Shown here: piece by piece, positions 1-11,388 of the stretch
Position numbering within the stretch: position 1 is the first letter of the stretch
How the letters are laid out: each line of letters begins with the position of its first letter
NCBI GenBank assembly: GCA_000729835.1
Contig: JFHB01000160.1
Span: 1-64,000 of the forward strand
DNA from: Atkinsonella hypoxylon
Taxonomy: Eukaryota > Ascomycota > Sordariomycetes > Hypocreales > Clavicipitaceae
DNA length: 64,000 nucleotides
Direction of reading: 5' to 3'
Position numbers and translations under genes: made by a program
The notes under the pieces: model-generated
The model's input: only the letters and a program-made list of their open reading frames with translations
Database searches by the model: none
Told to the model about the DNA's origin: nothing

Positions 1-3
1 AAC

Positions 4-318
4 TGTTGGAATCGTTATAACTCTATCGTGCGATTCCGGCGCCTGCGTGGGTGGATACAACCGCTGATTGGTTGCATCTACACACTAGTCTCTACTTACA
101 TTAGGGTTGCCGATACCCCTTAATTCCCCCTTAATATAACACTATGCCTAAGGCATATAAGGCATCTAATAGGGTATATAATGTAGCCTCTTTTACTAGT
201 TAGATATAACTTCTAGATAACTAAATTTAAACCTCTTTAATGTAAATACTAGTGCACTAGTAAATTAGTTATAGAACTAACTTAAAGGAGTATAAATTAG
301 ACCTTTAGTCTATTAACA
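4..318 (+). repeat. X1 5' LTR (315 bp)
   Basis: Begins TGTTGGAATCGTTATAAC and ends TATTAACA. The same 315-bp length is seen at 4629-4943 and, reversed, at 28405-28719. The first ~100 bases keep CpA/TpG dinucleotides, whereas the last ~80 are strongly converted to TpA. The 3' LTR shows the opposite polarity. No primer-binding site that I can match to a tRNA follows directly; the internal region starts CTAATTAGTAGTTGC. Confidence 0.93.
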
Positions 319-420
319 CTAATTAGTAGTTGCTTAACTAAGAGGCTTTAGTATAACTAAAGAGATTAGTATAACTAACTATAGATTAGCTAGATTTAGT
401 AAGAAGAGATATAATACTGT

Positions 421-596
421 TAGCTAGAACCCTTAGCAGCTAATGTAACTAGTAAAGTGTACTAAAGGAAGAAATATCTTTATAATTACTTAGTTACTAA
501 GTTATATTTACTTATAATAACGTTTTAGTTTAACTAATTATTAATATTAAACTCCTAAGGAATTAAATTACTAGCTAGAACCCTTAGTAGCTAATG
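421..596 (+). repeat. 25-bp direct repeat pair in X1 untranslated leader
   Basis: A 25-bp sequence starting TAGCTAGAACCCTTAG occurs at 421-445 and again at 572-596, differing at one position. The same pair is present in X2 in reverse orientation near 28127-28151 and 28279-28303. It is therefore a family trait and not a local duplication. The rest of 319-860 is AT-rich leader in which I see no gene. A role (packaging, promoter or dimerisation) is possible but not shown. Confidence 0.7.
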
Positions 597-859
597 CTAT
601 AGAATTTAACTCCTTTAACTATCTTAGAACTTAGCTAAAAGCTAGCTAAATCCCTCTATCTTTATACTAATTCTATTATATTTACTTTCTCTTTTTATAC
701 TACTTAATCTTATTTAATATAATAAGTTTATAATAACTCTAGGTAGATTTATAAGAATTTAAGCAATAACTATAACCTAATAAGCTTTTAAAATAACTTT
801 AAAAGTATTAGAAACTTCTATTAATAGATTAGAACTTAATATATAAAATTAACCTAGAA

Positions 860-2022
860 ACTGCTACTACTACTAATTTAAACAATAGAATTACCTTTAT
901 AATTAACCTCTATAAAGATTAAAGATTTAGAGATTAAGAATAATAGAAGAACTTTAAATTTAACTTTTATAACTAGAATAAAGACCTATTTTAAAGAGCT
1001 TCTACTTTAATTATTAAAGCGTTATATAATTTACTATATAAATATAGAGTCTATATAGGCAGAAGCAGCAGCTAAATTGCTAATTCCCTTAAAAAAGTGC
1101 TATAAGAAAAGAAACAATCTATATAGCTAGAAGAAGAGATTAATAAATAAGTAGTATTAAGTAAATTCTACTTAAATCTACACCTAGATATAGAACTTAT
1201 ATTTATAGTAAAGAAGCCTTAATCTTCTTTATAGAACCTTCTTTCTATACCTTTAGCACTCTCTTTATTACTTTCGTTAAGTATACCTAGTAATCTAATA
1301 GGTATATTAGTAGGAATGCTACCTTCTCTCTTTTTACTATAGAATATAAGATTTCTTCTGCTTTTAGTAGTATAACTGTTACTTCCTTCTATAATAGATC
1401 CTTCTTAGACTAATATAAGGAAAGTCCTTAACCTTATAAAGATCTATAAAGAAAGCAATAAATATAGCAGCAATATATTCGATTTTATTATGCTAAAAGT
1501 GGTTATCCTTAAAGACCTATATTAACAACTTAATTTCTTAGAACTAGTAATAATAAAGGTATTTCTAGTAATGCTAATAGGTAAAGTATATAAATTCTAC
1601 CTTATAACAATTGCAATAAATATAAGGATAAATTATACCTTTAACTAAATAGTTAAAATCGTTAAATAACACTTTAAGACTTTAACTAATAAGTAGTTCT
1701 ATTGTTAAAGATAGAATAGTATTACGTTATACAATATAATCGCTAAGAACCTTAATAAATCTATACTTAACTGCTTTAACATAATAATCTAAAACCTTTA
1801 AGATATCTATAACAGCCTTTTTAACTCTCTTATAGATAATTCTAAACTTATTAAATAGACTCTCTAAGCAGTTAGAGGCATCCCTAAATGTAGCTAAGCT
1901 AAATTCGCAACTAACGCAACATTCTAAGAGCTCGTTAGCAACCTGCAAAAGTCAATTAGTATCGCAGAAGCACAGAAGGAAATCAGCCAATTCCACGTTG
2001 GATTCAACCAACTTAATATCAA
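860..2022 (+). pseudogene. X1 gag region, broken
   Basis: With TAG/TAA read as former Gln/Trp codons, a lysine- and glutamine-rich frame runs through this stretch after the LTR leader, in the position of a copia gag. I could not place a clear zinc knuckle. Many in-frame stops make it non-coding now. The last ~150 bases (about 1890-2022) are far less mutated than the rest and read cleanly up to a TTAATATCAA direct-repeat remnant at 2013-2022, where about 1.37 kb present in X2 is missing. Assignment as gag rests on position and composition, so the family call is weaker than for pol. Confidence 0.6.
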
Positions 2023-4560
2023 TGTCGAAGCCCACAACAGCATTGGTAAAGTCGAACGGTACCATGGCCCATTACGAAGAGCTTACAACATCATCAACGA
2101 TGAATTAGGCACCAATACTAGTATCACAAAGGATTAAAAGCTTTAGATAGCTGTTAAAGCTGTTAATAATTCTACTGGACCTAACGGTCTTGTGCCTACA
2201 TTATTAGTCTTTAGTTCCTACCCCTACATAACAGATAATTTACCTCTAAGCCTTTCTGTAATATAACAAGCTTTAATTCTACATAAAGCCACTAATAAAG
2301 CTCGAAAGTGCCTAGTATAAAGACAAATTCACAATGCTCTTGCCTCCTGCAACGGCCTAAATACAACACCTATATATTCACTGCCCCTACAGTTAGAAGT
2401 GCGTGTATAGCGTAAAAAAGAAGGCTAGTAAGGCCCCTATAAGCTGCTTACTATAGATAGCAAAGAATGCACTATATAAATGCCTTATAGCTTTATTCGT
2501 TTTTATATAACTATTGTAAAACCTTACTACTATAATAACAATAAATCTAATAATTATTCTGCTGTTTCTAACGTTATACCTAATAAAAGCAATATAGAAT
2601 TCCTACTTAAAAGCAATTCTATTCTACTAAAGAAGAGAGAAAGACCCCTAAAGGCAAAATAACTAATTAATCTAAACCTAATATAGAAAAGAGGTTCTAG
2701 AAGACTAAGAAAGAACTCTCTTCTTATTCTAATTAATTCTATATAAAATTCCTCTACTTTTAACAATAAACTAAATAAATATATTACTGTTTTTAGCCTA
2801 ACTACTAGTAGTCCTTATAATCTTAATCCTAGTAGTAATATTAATTCTACTTATATATTGCTATATAAATTTAGTAATAAAATTTTCCTTTCTGCAAAAG
2901 AAATAGTAGACTATAACTTAGCTATATAACTAAGGAAAAACAATAAGATTACAGCAAAAGGTGCTCTATTTAAGGCATTTAACTAAGCTAAAATTAACGC
3001 ACTATTAGCTAGAGATATCTTCTAATTTATTAAATTTAACTCTACTATATATAACAACTATATCTTTAAATCTTATATAGTTTAAGAAGTTAAAGGAAAA
3101 GGAACTATATTACTGTATAAGAAGTTAAGACTAGTTATTTAAGGATATAATAATAGCAATAAATTGTTAATTTTAACGTAATCCCTAACAATTTAATAAG
3201 CTAGTTAACGCCTAATTGTAGCACTAGCTCTATCTCTCTAAAAATGCAATATTATCTTATAGATCTACAATATTATATAGGCTTATATATAATTTAACAC
3301 TAATTTAAATAGATTAATTATTGTATAACTTCCTAACTAAATTAAACACCTATATCCCTATAATACAGTAATAGAAGTAATTAAGCCTCTATATAGAATT
3401 GCTAAAGTAGGTATATATTAGTGGTCTATATACTTCTGCTACTACTGTAACAATTTAAGTATAGTTATATTAATATATAACCTCTACTTACTAATATTAA
3501 ATAATAAGAATTACTTTAGAATTATTAGAATATAGACTAATAATACACTAGAACTAAGCAATAAAACCTTCTTTAACTATAAGGAATCTAAACTATAGAA
3601 GGCTAATTTTACTATAAAGCTAAAGTAGAGCCTAATAGTAGAAACGCTACTAATTTTTAATAGATATATATTAACTAAATCTAATAATAGCACTTTAACT
3701 CTTTGCTAGAAAGGTTAAAGTAAGAGAATTTAACCTATTAATACTACTAATGTTAATATAGATTTAACGAAACAATAGTATATTAAGCAATAAGTCTATA
3801 GCGTATATATTGCTATAATCTATTAACTAGAAGCTGCATTTAACCTTTTTATTACTATATAATAGTAAGATATTACAATTAATAATATTAAATAACTAAA
3901 TAAGAGGCTTTAATAGTAAATTAACAACTAAACCTATAGATTATAATATATCTTAATAGACCTTCCCTTTGCTAAATTATATATATTTATTAATAGATTC
4001 TTTATAAACAATAAAGATTTAAGCTTCTAGATAGAATATATAATTATCTTAGGCAATAAAGGAGCTTATAAAGAGAACACTAAATTTATAATAAAAGGCA
4101 ATATTATTATGTATAGCTCTATTAAAAGCAAAAGAGTTATAAGAAGCACACTTACATTAGAACTATATAGTATAGTGTAAAGCGTAGATGTATTATATAC
4201 TATTAGCACTACATTAAATATAGTAATAAAGCAGCTATAGATACTGCTAATTCTACTAGTAGTCTATATAGATTCGTTCTTATTATATAAATACCTTATA
4301 AAGCTTAGTATAATAAAGGAAAAGAGATTAATAATTAACATTATAGTGCTATATTAATTATATAAAAGGCGTAAAATCGATAAAATCTATTAGATTAATA
4401 GTAAAGATAATATTGCTAATTTAATAATAAAAGTAATGCTAAATAAGACTCTTAAATCCTTTATTAACAACAATAAGGCTAATATATAGGTAGAAGGCTA
4501 AGTAAAGAGACCTATAAATTAATACAGAAGGATGTTAGATTTATTGTTATTTATTCCTTT
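2013..4560 (+). pseudogene. X1 pol: integrase C-terminal part, reverse transcriptase and RNase H, broken
   Basis: Immediately after the deletion junction the frame reads EAHNSIGKVERYHGPLRRAY (about 2030-2090). This contains the third catalytic residue (Glu) of the copia integrase and its conserved context; the two Asp are in the missing part. The integrase C-terminal region runs to about 2520. RT follows at about 2850-3650, with the motif QTNNTL near 3530-3555. This is where fungal copia elements of this clade carry QTDDT, so both catalytic Asp codons have become Asn (GA to AA). RNase H lies at about 3960-4520. Stops are nearly all TAG or TAA at places where X2 or the family has Gln or Trp. 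No intact start or open frame remains. Confidence 0.85.
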
Positions 4561-4628
4561 AATCTATTTTATTATTACTATAACTGTTAAAGTTACTCTA
4601 CTAGCATAATAAAAAGAGAGACTACTAG

Positions 4629-4943
4629 TGTTAGAATCGTTATAACTCTATTGTGCAATTCCAGCGCCTATATAGGTAGATATAACTGCTAATTAGTTGT
4701 ATCTACACACTAGTCTCCACTTACATTAGAGTCGCTAATACCCCTTAATTCCCCCTTAACACAACACTATACTTAAGGTATATAAGGCATCTAATAGGGT
4801 ATATAATATAGCCTCTTTTGCTAGTTAGATACAACTCCTAGATAACTAAATTTAAACCTCTTTGATGTAAATACTAGTGCACTAGTGAATTGGTCATAGG
4901 ACCGACTCGAAGGAGTATAAATTAGACCCTTGGTCTGTCGACA
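4629..4943 (+). repeat. X1 3' LTR (315 bp)
   Basis: Same length as the 5' LTR and alignable without gaps by eye. Its first ~100 bases are more RIP-mutated than those of the 5' LTR (for example TGTTAGAATC against TGTTGGAATC). Its last ~80 are nearly unmutated (ends TTGGTCTGTCGACA against TTTAGTCTATTAACA). The following ATAAC is the target duplication. Confidence 0.93.
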
Positions 4944-5218
4944 ATAACAATAAATCTAATATCCTTCTACATTAATTTATAGGTCTCTTTACTTAGCCTT
5001 TTACCTATATATTAGCCTTATTGTTATTAATAAAGGATTTAAGAGTCTTATTTAGCGTTGCTTTTATTATTAAATTAGCAATATTATCTTTGCTGTTAAT
5101 CTAGTAGATTTCGTTGATTTTACGCCTTTTATATAATTAATGTAGCACTATAATGTTAATTATTAATCTCTTTTTCTTTATTATACTAAGCTTTATAAGG
5201 TATTTATACAATAAGAAT
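4944..5218 (-). mobile_element. X2 segment (3' internal part, RNase H tail), minus strand
   Basis: This is the reverse complement of X1 positions of roughly 4290-4555, so it is the RNase H end of X2. It abuts the TSD of X1 on the left and LINE-A on the right. The last 13 bases (5206-5218) are the LINE target duplication repeated at 7356-7368. An apparent open frame at 5153-5389 starts here in antisense DNA and runs into the LINE; it is a chance fusion across an insertion border, not a gene. Confidence 0.88.
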
Positions 5219-5389
5219 CCCCTGTGCTGCTGCGAGGGCGGCAACGAGGATATCTATTACCTAATTGTTACATGCCCACTATACAACCACCTTAGACCGA
5301 ACGGCAGCACCCCGCCCCCGCTGAGGAACCCTAGGGATGTTAGGGCGGCCCTTAACGCCCTAGAGCCAGCGGCCGCGCTAGTTAGATAG
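5219..5389 (+). pseudogene. C-terminal end of LINE ORF2 (zinc-knuckle tail)
   Basis: Reads PLCCCEGGNEDIYYLIVTCP then LYNHLRP, a Cys-rich tail of the C-x-C...H/Y...C-P type found after the RT/RNase H of fungal Tad/CgT1 LINEs. The frame stays open to a TAG at 5387-5389. The matching segment of LINE-B (about 62140-62310, minus strand) keeps the downstream LRNPKDIRAALNALE but has lost Cys and Gly codons to RIP. The 57 codons are a fragment created by 5' truncation and cannot act alone. Confidence 0.8.
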
Positions 5390-7355
5390 GTCCTTAATAT
5401 AGGCTAACTCTTGCAATTCTACCTAGTAGAACAGCTTTAAAGAGATAGAGAGAAGAGAGATAAACTACACTTTAGGGACTAAATAGAGAGCACTAAGCTA
5501 CTACCCTACTAGCGGACTAACCTAGGGAATAGCCCTAGGTGTAACCTATATATAAGCTAAGATATATTATAAGGTAGAATATATATAGATATAGTATAGA
5601 ATTAGAATAGATATACAGTAAGAGTATAGTTTTATTTATCTTATAGTATAACTATTTTTATACTGCCTCTAGAGTAGAACCTAAAGGGGCTTATCTAGCT
5701 ACTAGTTCTCCTTAGTTAGTTACCTTACGCTTTAGGGCCTAGGCTAGGCCTACTATAACAATAGTTTAGTGCTGTAGCTTCTATAGAATGCTCTTAAGGG
5801 CGTTAGTAATCCTTTTCCCTACTTCTATTATATTATAGTGCTAGTATAGAGCTAGAGTAGCAGCAGTAAAGGTATAGAATAGAGCTAAAGAGGCTAAAGA
5901 ATTACTAATAGTATACTTAGCTGCTTCTTAAACAGCCTTATATTTATAAGCTAAAACCTATTAGGGTTAGTAATAGGTTATACTTAAAACTAGAGAGAGA
6001 CTTTACTACTTCTTTACTACCTTTAGTAAACCTAGCCTAGAAGTTAAGTAATACTTAAATTTTATTTTAGTAAACTAAAGACTACTTTAGCTGCTAAAGC
6101 GTTAGTAAAGAGGGCCTAACTTAGGATTAAAGGTACTTATAGAAGCACAATAATAACGTTAGAATATACAGCTAAAACACAAACTACTAATACCTATAAT
6201 ATTAAGTTAGAGCTAAGACTATTATAAAGAAAGAGTAGAACCTACTCTACTAATAGCAATACTAAATAGTAAAGTTATAAGTGTAGGAAATATATAGCTA
6301 GTATAGCTAGTTATAGACAGCACTAAGCTAGAACTAAGTTAGTAAAGGTATTAGTAAAAGGGTAAAGTGCTTACGCTAAAAGCTAAAGTAGCTAAATTCT
6401 TAGGTATTTTTAAAAATTTTTAAAAAAAATTTAATAAAAATTATTCTTTAACTTAAGTTAGAATAAATAAAGAATAAAGATAGAGTAAAGAACTTATAGA
6501 GGCAGTAAAGAAGTAAAGTTAAGAAGCTATTTCTATATAATATAGAAAAAATTAGTAAAAAATTTAATAAAAAAGAGAAGTATTTAGCTTATAGCTATAT
6601 AGTACTACTATATAGAGACTAGCTAGAGGCTTAGCCTAAGGGGATTTAGAAGGAATATATAGAAGAGAAAGCTTAAAAGAAGAAAAAGAAAAGAAAAGAG
6701 ATATAAACCTAAAGAAGCTCTCTTTACTTATAGTTATAGCTAGCTTACTCTAGTAAGTAAGGTTAAACTTAGCCTATACTCTATAGATAGATAGAGACTA
6801 GTGCAGTACTAAACTATAACCCTAAAGGCTTATAGTATATATACTTTAACTTACTTATAAGAAGACTATAACTTACCTTCTGCTTAATGTAGCAGTCCTA
6901 AGGGCGTAAGTAAATTAGGCTTACTAGCACTAAGTTGCAACTAGCTTAAGCGTTCTTACTTCTACTTAACCTAACTAGTTAATAATATATATAACTATAT
7001 AGCAGCTAATAGTAAGTAAGGTAATAGTAAGAGCTACTAGGCAGCGCTAAAGCGCTACTAGTGCAGTAGAGCTAAAGGCCCTTTACTTCTCCCTCTTCTC
7101 CCCTCTCCCCCCCCTTCTCTACTACCTAAATATATATATAGGTGTATATATATATATCTAGCAACGCTGCTGTAGCTATTAGCCTAGCGCGGCAGAGTAC
7201 CTACTGTTTATAATAGGGACCTTACTGGGGTTACTTAGGCCTTATAGCAGCATTTATTATAGAAGCACTAGGGTTTTCCTCCCTGCTATAGGGTTTTTCC
7301 ACGGTGGATTAGTGACTAAGCAGGGGTTCTAGCTTTCTAGCGTAATTTAATAATA
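5390..7355 (+). other. Long 3' region of LINE-A
   Basis: About 1.97 kb lies between the end of ORF2 and the TAATAAT terminus, and the same region exists in LINE-B (60161-62139). It is AT-rich, with an A/T-only stretch near 6410-6440, a pyrimidine tract with a run of C at about 7088-7120, and TA dinucleotide runs flanking GGTG near 7130-7160. A frame rich in Lys, Arg, Gln and Leu can be read at about 5840-6400 if TAG/TAA are treated as Gln. I do not recognise it and cannot show it was ever coding. Confidence 0.6.
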
Positions 7356-7544
7356 ATACAATAAGAATAAATCTATACAGACTACTAGTAGAATTAGCAG
7401 TATTTATAGCTGCTTTATTACTATATTTAATGTAGTACTAATAGTATATAATATATTTATGCTTTACACTATACTGTATAGTTCTAATGTAAGTACGCTC
7501 CTTATAACTCTCTTACTTTTAACAGAGCTATATATAATAATATT
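7356..7544 (-). mobile_element. X2 segment (RNase H), minus strand
   Basis: Reverse complement of X1 about 4090-4300, collinear with the segment ending at 5218 once LINE-A is removed. The first 13 bases are the LINE target duplication; the last five (ATATT, 7540-7544) are the E-C target duplication repeated at 23251-23255. Confidence 0.88.
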
Positions 7545-8240
7545 TATTGAAAATAATAGGGATTACAGGACTAGATATCTAAGAGGGTAGTGGTCTCTTA
7601 GATTTAGCACCTGTAATTGCTCCTAGCAATTATCACGTAGTGGAAGCAGCAGCAGCCTAAATCAAGCTGTAGTGTATAGTATAGATTACGTAGAGGCAGT
7701 AGATAACTATAATAATAGTGGTATCTTATATTAAGAGCGCTGTAACAAATAAGTAAGGGTAGAATCTTGAATCTTTCCAGTCCCTTATAGACCCTCTAAC
7801 TATATTAGTAGGCTGTAGTCGCTAGAAGGGGCTTATAGGCTACTTTATAATTTCCACAAAAAGATTTACTATATAAAAACAAAAAAATCGACTTACAGCT
7901 ATACAAACGAGACGCTTATATATATAATTTAACAAATTCTACTAATAATAAGTAACCCTTATAAGTAACTCTATTTAACAATTATACTATTAGATAGCCC
8001 TAATTCTTAGCTTTTAAATAGTATACTTCTTAAATTTCTACTATTGCTAGTTGTAGAGAAAATCGCAGTTAAAGTTAACTATAGGTTAGGCAACTTTGCC
8101 TTAGTTAATTCTAGATGTTTTGCATCTAGTAACAGCAATATCTCTACTAAAAATTAACGTAATAAGACCTAATAAGGGTTACGTAATAGAGCAACTAGTA
8201 GGCATAAAAATAGGCTATATAGAGTAGCTTATTTTTAACA
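7545..8240 (-). repeat. E-C 3' LTR
   Basis: On the minus strand it begins TGTTAAAAATAAGC (8240 downward) and ends TTTTCAATA at 7545. The final TA of this copy is CA in the E-A 3' LTR, which gives the terminal inverted repeat TGTTRAAAATAA. The half nearest the internal region (around 8100-8240) is more RIP-converted than in the 5' LTR at 22554-23250. Confidence 0.92.
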
Positions 8241-8469
8241 CTCCCTCTAGAAATGTAAGAAGTAACTAGTTCTATAAGCAACTTAGCTCCTTTAAAGGAT
8301 ATCTAAGTTAGAATTAACTAACAAAATATAGTACTAATAATAGAACTAAATAATATAACTAATTCCAGCAATTCTAGGGTAGTTATAGTTAAATATAACT
8401 AGTTATTGTTAATTGTTTTTATTGTTTTTAATTTTTAACTGTTTTTTCATTGCTTTTCGATTTTTTAAG

Positions 8470-11388
8470 TGTTTTTATTGCTTTTATAAGCTAGCTAGAA
8501 AGCTCTAGTAACTTAATAAATTATTAATGCTTTTAAATAGCAAGAGGCTTAGTTAGGCTATCTGCTAGTATTTAATTTATATTAATATAACTAACCTTAG
8601 CTATACCTTTACGAATCTTTTCCCTAATGTAGTTAAACTTTAAAAGGGTGTGCTTAGTCCTACTATACAACGTTAGGTTGTAAGCAGTAACTATAGCGCC
8701 TTAATTATTACACCTAATAGGAATAGAAGGGGTTAAAGGTAGCTTTATCTCCTTAAAAAGGCTGTAGAGCTACTCTAATTCCCTTATAGCTTTAGATAAT
8801 GCATTAGATTCTGCTTTTAATGTAGAAAGAGCAATAGTACTAGCTTTCTTTAATTTCTAGCTAATAGGTCTACTAGCTAGCTTATATAGATAAGCATAGG
8901 TTAATTTAGAAGAGGTTTTATTACTAGCAAAATCGCTATTGTAATAACTAAGGAGGGTCTTAAGTACTTCTTTAGAGCTAGAAGCTTTAGAAGAGGACCC
9001 TAGTGGTATAGAATGCTTATAAATAATAGTAAAGCTTCTAGTACTACTTAAGTACCTTAGGAGGTGCTTAGAGGCGTTTAGGTGCTCTATATAGGGCTTA
9101 GCTAGGAAGGTTAATAGCTACTAAACAGAAAAAGCAATATTAGCTCTAGTTAGCAACATTAGGTACATTATAGTGCCTATTATGCTCTAATAAAGCTTAT
9201 AATCGGATTTTAAGAGGAGTTTTATAACTAGTTGCTTTAGAATCCCTAGCTGTATAGGGATAAAAGCTAGCTTAGCATCTAGCATTTTGAATCTCTCTAG
9301 GGCTTTAAGGATATATTGAGATTAATGGATTTTAATAGACCTTTTAGACCTATTATAGGTGATTTAAACGCCTAGAAAGAATTCTACTAGTTCTCTATCT
9401 TCTATTGGATAAGCTTTATGTAATAGCTTCTTTAGCTTGTTAATATAGCTTAGATTTAGACCAATTAGAAGACAGTTATCTACATAAGTAGCAATATATA
9501 TAGATGTAGCTAGGTTATAAAAGACTGCTGGGTCTAATATAAGAGGTTTAAATCCATGCTTTTGAAGTAATTCTGTTAGAATTTGCTGCTATTCTCTAGG
9601 ACTTTGCTTTAGACTATAGAGGGATTTTTCTAGCTTAATTACTTACTCTTTAAAGGGCTTGTAATTACAGCTTTTTAGTAGCTTAGCTACTAATAGCGAT
9701 GCTTGCTCTGCAAATTCAACGAATCTATCTAGGATTTCTATATAAATAGCTTCTTTTAGCTTACTATTTAAAAACGCTCCTATAAAGTCAATTTGCTTAA
9801 CTTCCTAGTTATTAAAAGCTGCAAAAGCTAATAATATACGCTAGCTAGAAGGAATACTAGTTGCAGCAAAGGTCTCTAGATAGTCTTAACCTTCTATTTA
9901 CATAAATCCCTTAGCAATAAGGTAGGCCTTATATTTAATAGAATTATTTTCTTTATCCTTTTTAAGCCTATAAATAAGCCTATTCTTTAGAACTCTTCGG
10001 CCCTTAGGTACTTAGTCTTTCCCTATAAATTTAAAGGTTCTAGCAGCTAATAGCTGCTTAAATTCGCTATAGGTAGCTTCTATCTAATGCTGCTTAGCAG
10101 AGCTTTTTAGGGCTTGCTTCTACGTATTAGGAAGTTCATCCTTGCTATTAGAAGTAATAGCTGCTTTAGTCCTAGCCTTAAAGTATAGATCCTTAATTAA
10201 GGAAAATATGTCTCTATCTAAATCTATAGCATCAGCATCAGCTTTAGCTTCTATAGGTTCTATATTAGCCTAAGGGGCTTCTATAGATATAGGGGCTTTA
10301 GGGGCCTCTACAGCTTCTATAGGGTTGCTTAGTAGAAGAGCTTAATCTACAGGTTCTAGTGGATAATTTAGCACATCTAGATAACTAGAATAAGGATACT
10401 TAGGAGTATAATTATCTACTAATTGCTGCTAATTATCGATTTCTCCCTCTAAAGGATTATCCACTATAGAACTAATAGGAACTTTAGGGATGCCCTATAA
10501 AATAGGACCTATTCCTTCTATAATTTTAATAAAGCTTGTCTTTATAACAGCTCGTTTAGAGGGGATATATATTAGATATACATTAGAACCTAGTGTAGCT
10601 AAAAGTCTACTAGGAATAGTTCTTTTAGCTAGCTTCTGCAACCTAGATCTCTGTTCTAATAGGATTAAAACTTCGCAATAGGAGCCTATAGCTCTAATTT
10701 TTAAAAAATTAGGCTTATAGATCTTAGAAGGCTCTAAATTAGCTAGATATAGCTGTTTAGGACTTAGTAGTTTAGTACTATTCGCAGTAGTATTAACTAA
10801 ATCTACTATAGCAGGAAGGATATAAGACTATAGATATAGAGGTAATTGTAACCACTGTAGGGTAGCACGCAAACGGTCTAGAAGTACCCTTATAGCTCTC
10901 TCTATTAGCCTATTTTGTTTATAAATATAGGGACAAGAGGTGCTAAAGCAAATACCCTTAGAAGATAGCTAAGCTTACAACTTAGTATTAATTTCTGTAC
11001 TACTATTAAAATAAAGGTGTTTAGGGTAGCAGTTATACTGGTTTTTTAATTCCTTAAAGAAGCCTTTAATGCAGCTATAGAGAGTAGAACCCTCTTTATT
11101 AGCTAGATTAAAAGACTACTTATACTGTAATTTTCTATTAATTAGAAAAAGAACTAGAGGTCTCTTATTGTGCAGTATAGGCTCTATCTTAACAGTATCT
11201 CCCTCTATAATATCTAAACATCTAGGGGGATTAGGAATAGCATGCTTGCTAGGTCTTCTAACAGCTTTAGCTTAGTTGCAAGCTAGGCAGTTAAAATCCT
11301 TTTCCTTGATTTTTGTAAAATCAGGAATACCTTTAGTAATAGAAGCAGTCTTCTTTAGTAAAGGGAGTCCTATATGCCCTAATCTAAC
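8470..11388 (-). pseudogene. E-C pol, distal part: integrase, RT, RNase H, broken
   Basis: Homologous in the same order to E-B 15410-18330. It begins with the GLPLLKKTA part of the GAG-pre-integrase motif at the E-B insertion point and continues through integrase, RT and RNase H. The RT box reads YVDN at 9475-9486, where copia RTs have YVDD, so the second catalytic Asp is lost. Stops are TAG/TAA at former Gln or Trp codons. The end, near 8470, is placed by analogy with E-A and E-B, because the true stop cannot be told from RIP-made stops. Confidence 0.88.

Larger units (their letters stand above)
4..4943 (+). mobile_element. X1: Ty1/copia retrotransposon with 315-bp LTRs, internal deletion derivative
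   Basis: Two direct 315-bp repeats (4-318 and 4629-4943), both starting TGTT and ending ACA, flank about 4.3 kb of RIP-mutated gag-pol. The five bases after the 3' LTR are ATAAC. The three bases visible before the 5' LTR are AAC, consistent with a 5-bp duplication cut by the window edge. The target is the minus-strand element X2 of the same family, so this is a self-family insertion. A purine tract (about 4611-4622) precedes the 3' LTR. Compared with X2, X1 lacks about 1.37 kb, joined at 2013-2022. The missing part includes protease and the first two catalytic Asp of integrase, so this copy could have moved only with proteins supplied in trans, if the deletion preceded insertion. Superfamily order (integrase before RT) supports copia. 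Confidence 0.9.
5219..7355 (+). mobile_element. LINE-A: 5'-truncated Tad-type non-LTR retrotransposon
   Basis: The insert is flanked by a 13-bp direct duplication, ATACAATAAGAAT, at 5206-5218 and 7356-7368. This is typical of target-primed reverse transcription. The 3' end is a short TAATAAT-type tail and not poly(A). It shares its whole length with the minus-strand LINE-B at the right end of the window. Only the extreme C-terminus of ORF2 remains at the 5' end, so the copy is truncated, as LINE copies usually are. The first ~170 bases and last ~160 bases are GC-rich and little mutated, while the middle is heavily RIP-mutated. Confidence 0.88.

Noticed and set aside
5153..5389. Open frame of 78 codons with a Cys-rich centre as a possible host zinc protein
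   Set aside because: Its first 22 codons are antisense X2 DNA and the rest is the ORF2 tail of LINE-A; the join is the LINE insertion point marked by a 13-bp target duplication.
10490..10681. Open frame of 63 codons beginning MPYKIGPIPS (also at 16120-16365 and 35953-36144)
   Set aside because: It is the antisense of the integrase/RT linker of element E, and its three copies are just the three E elements. No independent support for a gene.
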